Shown here piece after piece: positions 59,292 through 64,000 of a stretch of 64,000 nucleotides of DNA. Both the position numbers and the translations under genes were made by a program. The notes below the pieces were generated by a model, which made no database searches, was not told where the DNA came from, and saw nothing but the letters and a program-made list of their open reading frames with translations. Numbering within the stretch: the first letter of the stretch is position 1; every line of letters starts with the position of its first letter. This DNA comes from Promicromonospora sp042731755 (GTDB taxonomy: Bacteria > Actinomycetota > Actinomycetes > Actinomycetales > Cellulomonadaceae). The stretch covers positions 62,001 through 126,000 of the forward strand of contig NZ_JBHWLR010000011.1 in the NCBI RefSeq assembly GCF_042731755.1. The letters run 5' to 3'.

Positions 59292-61391
59292 ATGACCGCG
59301 ACGGAGACCCCGGTGCGCACCCTCGACAGCTACGTCCTCGGGGCCTGGCAGCGCCCGCCGTCGGACGCAGAGGCCCAGGTCGTGCGGGACGCCTCGACCG
59401 GGGAGCCGGTCGCGGCGGTCTCGGGCAGCCCGGTCGACCTGCGGGCCGTCGCCGACTACGGCCGGACCGTGGGCCAGGCCGCGCTCGGCGCGCTCACGTT
59501 CCACCAGCGCGCCCTCCTGCTCAAGCGGCTCGCGCAGCACCTCACCGGCGTCAAGGAGGACCTCTACGAGGTGAGCCTGCGCACCGGCGGCACCCGGCGG
59601 GACGCCCTGGTCGACATCGACGGCGGCATCGGCGTCCTGTTCACCTACGGGTCGAAGGGGCGCCGGGAGCTGCCCAACGCGCAGCTCCTGGTCGACGGGC
59701 CGCCGGAGAACCTGTCCCGGGACGGGTCGTTCGGCGGCCAGCACGTCCGCGTGCGGCGGCAGGGCGTCGCCTTCCAGGTCAACGCCTTCAACTTCCCGGT
59801 GTGGGGCATGCTGGAGAAGTTCGCGCCCGCCTTCCTCGCGGGCGTGCCGACGATCGTCAAGCCGGCCTCGGCCACCGCGTACCTCGCCGAGGCCGCGGTG
59901 CGGGCGATCGTCGACTCCGGCCTCCTGCCCGACGGCGCGCTGCAGCTCGTCAGCGGCCCGGCCCGCGGGTTCCTCGACGTGCTCGACGTGCGCGACGCCG
60001 TGAGCTTCACCGGCTCCGCGTCCACCGCGCGGGTGCTCGCCGTGGACGACGCCGTGATCCGCCGGGGCGTGGTGCTCACCGCGGAGACGGACTCGCTCAA
60101 CGCGGCGGTGCTGGGCTCGGACGTGGAGCCCGGTAGCCCTGAGTTCGCGGCGTTCGTCGCCTCGGTGGTCACGGAGATGACCGTCAAGGCCGGGCAGAAG
60201 TGCACGGCGATCCGCCGGGTGATCGTCCCGGCCGACCGCGAGGACGCCGTGATCGAGGCCGTGCGCGAGCGGATCGCGCAGCGCGTCGTGGTCGGCGACC
60301 CGCGGGCCGACGGCGTCACGATGGGCGCCCTGGCGAGCGCGGGGCAGAAGGAGGAGGTGCTGCGCAGCGTCCGCGAGCTCGTCGCGGGCGGCGGGCAGAT
60401 CGTGGTCGGCGACCTCGCGGAGCCCGAGGTGGTGCACGCCGACGGCAGCCGCGGACCCGCGCCCGACGGCGCGTTCGTCGCGCCCATGCTGCTGCGGTTC
60501 GCCGACCCTGCGGCGCCCGCGGTGCACGACGTCGAGGCCTTCGGGCCGGTCGCCTCGGTGATCGGCTACCGCGACCTCGACGACGCCGTCCGGCTGGCCA
60601 ACCTCGGCGGCGGCTCGCTGGTGGCCACCGTCGCGTCCGCCGACCCCGCCGTGGTGCGGCACCTCGTCACCGGGATCGCGCCGATGCACGGGCGCGTGCT
60701 GGTGCTCGACCGGGACGACGCGCGCTCCTCGACGGGCCACGGCTCCCCGGTGCCGCACCTGGTCCACGGCGGGCCGGGCCGCGCGGGCGGCGGCGAGGAG
60801 CTCGGCGGCGTCCGCGCCGTGGAGCACTACATGCAGCGCACGGCGGTGCAGGGCACGCCCGCGGCGCTGACCGCGCTGACCGGGCGGTGGCGGGCGGGGG
60901 CGCCGTCCCGCACCGACGCGGGCCACCCCTTCCGCCGGTCGCTGGCCGACCTCCGGATCGGCGACGCCGTCGAGTCCGCGCCGCGCGAGGTGACGCTGGA
61001 CGACATCACGCACTTCGCCGACTTCACCGGCGACACCTTCTACGCCCACACGGACGAGGAGGCGGCCGCGGCCAACCCGTTCTTCCCCGGGCGCGTGGCG
61101 CACGGGTACCTGCTCGTGTCGTTCGCGGCCGGGCTGTTCGTCGACCCCGCGCCGGGGCCCGTGCTCGCGAACTACGGCCTGGAGAACCTGCGCTTCCTGA
61201 CGCCGGTGTCGCCCGGGGACACGATCCGGGTGCGGCTGACCGCCGCCCAGATCACGCCGCGCGAGGACGAGGACTACGGCGAGGTGCGCTGGGACGCCGT
61301 GCTCACCAACCAGCGCGACGAGCAGGTGGCCACGTACGACGTGCTGACCCTGGTCGCCAAGGAGGACCGCACCGACCGCGCCGAGGGCTGA
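59292..61391 (+). CDS. paaZ: PaaZ, oxepin-CoA hydrolase / 3-oxo-5,6-dehydrosuberyl-CoA semialdehyde dehydrogenase
   Basis: 699-residue bifunctional enzyme. The aldehyde dehydrogenase domain covers about 1-520, with Glu265 in TAETDSLN and Cys304 in GQKCTAIRR. A MaoC-like hydratase domain covers about 540-690, with Asp and His in FTGDTFYAHTDEEAAAANP and RVAHGYLLVS. The hydratase opens the oxepin ring and the dehydrogenase oxidises the resulting aldehyde. Both active sites look complete. Starts 37 bp after paaH with GAAAGGAAG upstream. Confidence 0.96.
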   Translation: MTATETPVRTLDSYVLGAWQRPPSDAEAQVVRDASTGEPVAAVSGSPVDLRAVADYGRTVGQAALGALTFHQRALLLKRLAQHLTGVKEDLYEVSLRTGGTRRDALVDIDGGIGVLFTYGSKGRRELPNAQLLVDGPPENLSRDGSFGGQHVRVRRQGVAFQVNAFNFPVWGMLEKFAPAFLAGVPTIVKPASATAYLAEAAVRAIVDSGLLPDGALQLVSGPARGFLDVLDVRDAVSFTGSASTARVLAVDDAVIRRGVVLTAETDSLNAAVLGSDVEPGSPEFAAFVASVVTEMTVKAGQKCTAIRRVIVPADREDAVIEAVRERIAQRVVVGDPRADGVTMGALASAGQKEEVLRSVRELVAGGGQIVVGDLAEPEVVHADGSRGPAPDGAFVAPMLLRFADPAAPAVHDVEAFGPVASVIGYRDLDDAVRLANLGGGSLVATVASADPAVVRHLVTGIAPMHGRVLVLDRDDARSSTGHGSPVPHLVHGGPGRAGGGEELGGVRAVEHYMQRTAVQGTPAALTALTGRWRAGAPSRTDAGHPFRRSLADLRIGDAVESAPREVTLDDITHFADFTGDTFYAHTDEEAAAANPFFPGRVAHGYLLVSFAAGLFVDPAPGPVLANYGLENLRFLTPVSPGDTIRVRLTAAQITPREDEDYGEVRWDAVLTNQRDEQVATYDVLTLVAKEDRTDRAEG

Positions 61392-61458
61392 CGGTCACGT
61401 TCCGCGCCTCCCGTCCGTCACCCCTGTGAGAACCACCGGACGCAAGGGACGGACAGTG

Positions 61459-61914
61459 ATGACCACACGGACGACGATGACCACACGACAGGACGACGAG
61501 GCCCAGATCAGGCAGGTGCTCGACGGGATCGTCGACGGGCTGCGGGCCAAGGACCTCGACGCGCTGCGGCGGCTCTACGCGGACGACGTCGTGTCGTTCG
61601 ACGTCGAGCCGCCGCTGCAGCACGTGGGTGTGGACGCCAAGCTGGCGAACTGGGCGCGCGTGTTCGCTGTGTTCGCCGAGGTCGGCTACGAGTTCCGCGA
61701 CCTGGTGCTCGCCGTCGACGGGACGGTCGCGTTCGGGCACGCCTTCGGGCGGCTCAGCGGCACGCTGCAGGACGGGTCCGTGACGAGCGGCATGTGGGTG
61801 CGGGCCACGTTCGGCCTCCGCAGGGTGGGCGGCACCTGGCTGATCGCGCACGACCAGGTCTCGGTGCCGCTCGACCTGCGCAGCGGCCGGGGGCTGACTG
61901 ACCTGGAGCCCTGA
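61459..61914 (+). CDS. SnoaL/NTF2-like protein
   Basis: 151 residues of an NTF2-like cone fold (IRQVLDGIVDGLRAKDLDALRRLYADDV, later GTWLIAHDQVSVPLD). Members act as small-molecule isomerases, hydrolases or binding proteins; nothing identifies the substrate. ATG 61459 with AAGGGA upstream is used. Convergent with the alpha/beta-barrel gene, stops 2 bp apart. Confidence 0.82.
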   Translation: MTTRTTMTTRQDDEAQIRQVLDGIVDGLRAKDLDALRRLYADDVVSFDVEPPLQHVGVDAKLANWARVFAVFAEVGYEFRDLVLAVDGTVAFGHAFGRLSGTLQDGSVTSGMWVRATFGLRRVGGTWLIAHDQVSVPLDLRSGRGLTDLEP

Positions 61915-61916
61915 CC

Positions 61917-62543
61917 TCAGGCCATCTCGGGGACGTGGAGGTGCGCGAACGCGATCTCCATCTCCTCGAGGTTGTCGACCGTGGCGCCGAGCTCGCTGAC
62001 CACGCGCTCGCGGATGCGGGCCGTGGCCTCGCGGGCGGCCACGACGGCCCCCATGCTGTCGAAGGCGGTCGTGCCGACGGCCCGGCCGGCCTCGCGGTCG
62101 ACCATGAGACTGCCGCTGCAGAAGCCGTCCATCTCCTGGAGCTGCGGCAGGATGACCATGCGGTAGAGGTCGATACAGCGGTCGACCATGTCCTGGCCTC
62201 CGCTCAGCCAGGTGAGGCGGGCGCAGGCGCCGTCGGGCGTGGCGTGGTCGCGGTGGACGACGGCGGCCTCCCACTCGTTGACGTCGCCGCCCCCGGTGCT
62301 CCCCAGCGCCTGCACGGCGCGCTCGCGCAGCGGGCGCACGTCGTCGGCGCTCATCACCATAGCGTCGTGCGACTGCCACGCCGTCGTGGCGATGCACCGC
62401 CCGGACTCGTGGTTGACCAGCAACGACATCCCGACGCAGCCGTCCATGGCTGTCACCGCCGGGAAGACCTCCTCGCGGACCATCCGCAGCCCGTCGTCGA
62501 TCCCGGCGGGATCTCCCTGGACCTCGGTAGTGCGTACGAACAT
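61917..62543 (-). CDS. Duplicated dimeric alpha/beta-barrel (ABM-like) protein
   Basis: 208 residues. Two ferredoxin-like halves with matching internal motifs: VFPAVTAMDGCVGMSLLVNHESGRCIATTAW in the first and VILPQLQEMDGFCSGSLMVDREAGRAVGTTAF in the second are cited here only by their ends (VFPAVTAMDG, VILPQLQEMDG). Likely a fused ABM-type dimer. Function unknown; such proteins are often heme-degrading or quinone monooxygenase-like. ATG 62543 with GGGAGAG upstream is used. Confidence 0.8.
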   Translation of the reverse strand: MFVRTTEVQGDPAGIDDGLRMVREEVFPAVTAMDGCVGMSLLVNHESGRCIATTAWQSHDAMVMSADDVRPLRERAVQALGSTGGGDVNEWEAAVVHRDHATPDGACARLTWLSGGQDMVDRCIDLYRMVILPQLQEMDGFCSGSLMVDREAGRAVGTTAFDSMGAVVAAREATARIRERVVSELGATVDNLEEMEIAFAHLHVPEMA

Positions 62544-62642
62544 GACGGACTCTCCCTGTGCTCGGGGCAGCGTCCGGACGGCGCTGCCGTCCATTCCACA
62601 CTCCGCCGCCCCGTGGCAGAGGTCAAGTGGAGCGAGGGGAGG

Positions 62643-62900
62643 TCAGCGCCGGAGCTCGACGGCGCTCAGGCCGGCGAGGCTCAGGATCACGCGGTCGCCG
62701 GTGTCCACGACCGTCGCGAGCACCTGGTCGCACCCGGCGCACCGGGCCACCAGCCCGGGGGCGTCGGTGTAGACCATGGCCTCGGCGAGCGCGGCCATGT
62801 GCCCGCAGCCGCCGCAGCGGCCGCGCGCGGCCGTCACGTCGGACGTGAAGACCTCGGAGAGCGCGCCCGCGAGCACGTTGCCGTCGAGGTGGTGTGTCAT
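62643..62900 (-). CDS. DUF6510 small zinc-ribbon-like protein
   Basis: 85 residues with two CxxC pairs, GRCGGCGHM and ARCAGCDQV, expected to bind one zinc. Third gene of a unit with an oxidoreductase and a sulfite-oxidase-like molybdoenzyme; its ATG overlaps the reductase stop (TGATG). Function unknown; perhaps an accessory of the redox pair. Confidence 0.85.
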   Translation of the reverse strand: MTHHLDGNVLAGALSEVFTSDVTAARGRCGGCGHMAALAEAMVYTDAPGLVARCAGCDQVLATVVDTGDRVILSLAGLSAVELRR

Positions 62901-63658
62901 CAAAGACCTCCGAAGCGCTCGGTGTGGATGTCCGCCGCGGCGTGGCCGAGCTCCTGCAGCCAGCGGGCCACCGTCTCGACGAAGCCCGTCGAGCCGCAGA
63001 CGTAGACGTGCGGCCGCTGGTCGGCCGGGACGGTCCGGGCGGCGAGGGCCTCCCGGGTGAGGCGCCCGACGGCGTCGGGCCAGCCGGCCGGCGCCTCGCG
63101 GGTGTAGACGAGGTCCAGCTCGAAGGCCGGTCCGGCCAGGCCCGCGAGCTCGTCCGCGAAGTACACGTCGTCCGGGGTGCGCACGGAGTACAGCAGCCGG
63201 AACGGCGCCGGGTCGGCGGCGGCGCCGTGCGCCGCGGCCATCGCGTACAGCGGCACGACGCCGGAGCCGCCCGCGACGAGCTGGACCGGGCGGTCGCCCG
63301 TGCCGGGCCGCCAGACGAAGAACGCGCCCAGCGGGCCGTGCAGCTCGAGCTGGTCGCCGGGCCGGAGGTCGTGCACCAGGAAGGGCGAGACCTCGCCGTC
63401 CGGCAGCTCGTCGACCGCCAGGACCACCTGACCCGCCGGCGTCGCCGCGGCGATCGAGTACGACCGGCTCGCCTGGTAGCCGTCCGGGGCGGTCAGGCGC
63501 ACGTCGAGGTGCGCGCCCGCCTCGCTGCCCGGCCACGTGGGCACGTCCAGCACGAGGCGCGCGGCCGACGGCGTCTCGCGGCGCGCCTCGACCACGGTCG
63601 CGACGTGCCACGCGGGGCGCGGCCGGGACCGGCCCAGGGTCACGAATGGCGCGCTCAC
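62900..63658 (-). CDS. Ferredoxin-NADP+ reductase-type FAD oxidoreductase
   Basis: 252 residues. SRSYSIAAATP binds FAD, VAGGSGVVPLYAM and VYVCGSTGFVE bind NAD(P)H. No iron-sulfur domain is attached, unlike PaaE. GTG at 63658 with GAGGAG upstream overlaps the preceding gene's stop. Likely passes electrons to or from the sulfite-oxidase-like protein encoded immediately upstream. Confidence 0.9.
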   Translation of the reverse strand: MSAPFVTLGRSRPRPAWHVATVVEARRETPSAARLVLDVPTWPGSEAGAHLDVRLTAPDGYQASRSYSIAAATPAGQVVLAVDELPDGEVSPFLVHDLRPGDQLELHGPLGAFFVWRPGTGDRPVQLVAGGSGVVPLYAMAAAHGAAADPAPFRLLYSVRTPDDVYFADELAGLAGPAFELDLVYTREAPAGWPDAVGRLTREALAARTVPADQRPHVYVCGSTGFVETVARWLQELGHAAADIHTERFGGL

Positions 63659-64000
63659 CAGTAGCGCTCCTCCTTCCACGGGTCCCCGTAGAGGTGGTAG
63701 CCGTACTGCTCCCAGAAGCCCGGGTCGTTGTCCGGCATCATCGTCAGGCCCCGCACCCACTTGGCGCTCTTCCAGAAGTAGAGGTGGGGCACGAGCAGCC
63801 GGGCGGGACCGCCGTGCTCCGGGTCGAGCGGCGCGCCGTCGGCCTCCGTGGCGATCCAGGCCTTGCCGTCGAGCAGGTCCTCCAGCGGCACGTTCGTGGT
63901 GTACCCGCCGTAGGAGTGCGCCATGACGTACTCGTGCTCGGACTCCACGTTCTCGAAGATCTTGTCGAGGCTCACCCCGCGCCAGCCCATGTCGAGCCGG
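63655..64000 (-). CDS. Sulfite-oxidase-like molybdopterin oxidoreductase, C-terminal part
   Basis: The last 114 or so residues of a molybdopterin-dependent oxidoreductase, cut by the window end. Seen: DMGWRGVSLDKIFENVESE, HSYGGYTTNVPLEDLLDG and HGGPARLLVPHLYFWKSAKWVRGL, the conserved C-terminal part of the sulfite oxidase fold. The Cys that binds molybdenum lies outside. Forms a coupled unit with the FAD reductase and DUF6510 genes. Confidence 0.9.
   Translation of the reverse strand, partial: RLDMGWRGVSLDKIFENVESEHEYVMAHSYGGYTTNVPLEDLLDGKAWIATEADGAPLDPEHGGPARLLVPHLYFWKSAKWVRGLTMMPDNDPGFWEQYGYHLYGDPWKEERYW

Overview
The window is GC-rich actinobacterial DNA (roughly 72% G+C by eye) with tightly packed genes, many GTG starts and ATGA or GTGA start-stop overlaps. 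Gene content (galactan hydrolases, a WhiB7 with AT-hook, mycoredoxin, AdnAB, an ECF41 sigma factor, UPF0182) fits a Micrococcales soil or plant-polymer degrader of the Cellulosimicrobium/Promicromonospora/Cellulomonas kind. That placement is inference from content. A 10-N scaffold gap lies at 44363-44372.

Layout. 1-4.7 kb: galactan utilisation operon on the minus strand (secreted GH53 galactanase, GH42 beta-galactosidase, galactokinase cut by the window edge). 4.7-5.7 kb: NAD-dependent epimerase/reductase. 5.8-7.8 kb: a Ro60/Rsr (TROVE) gene preceded by two tandem bacterial Y RNAs. The first folds as a circularly permuted tRNA (T arm, closed acceptor stem, D arm) on a Ro-binding stem. 7.9-18.4 kb: housekeeping and membrane genes (Mrp, an S1-like/coiled-coil protein of unknown function, DUF1003, an MgtE-N/CBS protein, a general stress protein, aminopeptidase P, an alpha/beta hydrolase, a PHP phosphoesterase, MarC, DUF1905).

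18.4-41.3 kb: a block that, from memory of mycobacterial genomes, is syntenic across Actinobacteria: DEAD-box helicase, DUF3107, DUF3152, AdnA-AdnB, NudC, a degenerate phosphotransferase, mycoredoxin, UvrD2, WhiB7, a ThiF-like protein, DUF2342 protease, YgjP-like protease, PDZ/Lon-like protease, UPF0182. whiB7 has an AT-rich autoregulatory-type promoter, a leader ORF, a Rho-independent attenuator and a matching anti-terminator. 41.3-44.3 kb: an orphan nicotianamine-synthase-like gene, initiator tRNA-Met, a small membrane protein, and an ECF41 sigma/AhpD-like pair. 44.3-46.9 kb: two Gfo/Idh/MocA oxidoreductases under a LacI regulator, with a perfect 18-bp palindromic operator.

47.9-52.1 kb: an Lrp/AsnC regulator divergent from a branched-chain 2-oxoacid dehydrogenase operon (E1alpha, E1beta, E2, no E3). 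52.1-61.4 kb: the aerobic phenylacetate pathway, with paaABCDE-paaG on the minus strand and paaR, paaF, paaH, paaZ on the plus strand. Two PaaR-type operators flank paaR. paaK, paaI and paaJ are absent from the window. 61.4-64 kb: a SnoaL-like protein, a duplicated alpha/beta-barrel protein, and a sulfite-oxidase-like redox operon that runs off the end.

A recurring feature is a set of long, near-perfect inverted repeats (19-26 bp arms) at gene ends, mostly between convergent genes (7.83, 13.90, 18.35, 41.31, 52.06 kb). They probably act as terminators. Two of them share sequence.
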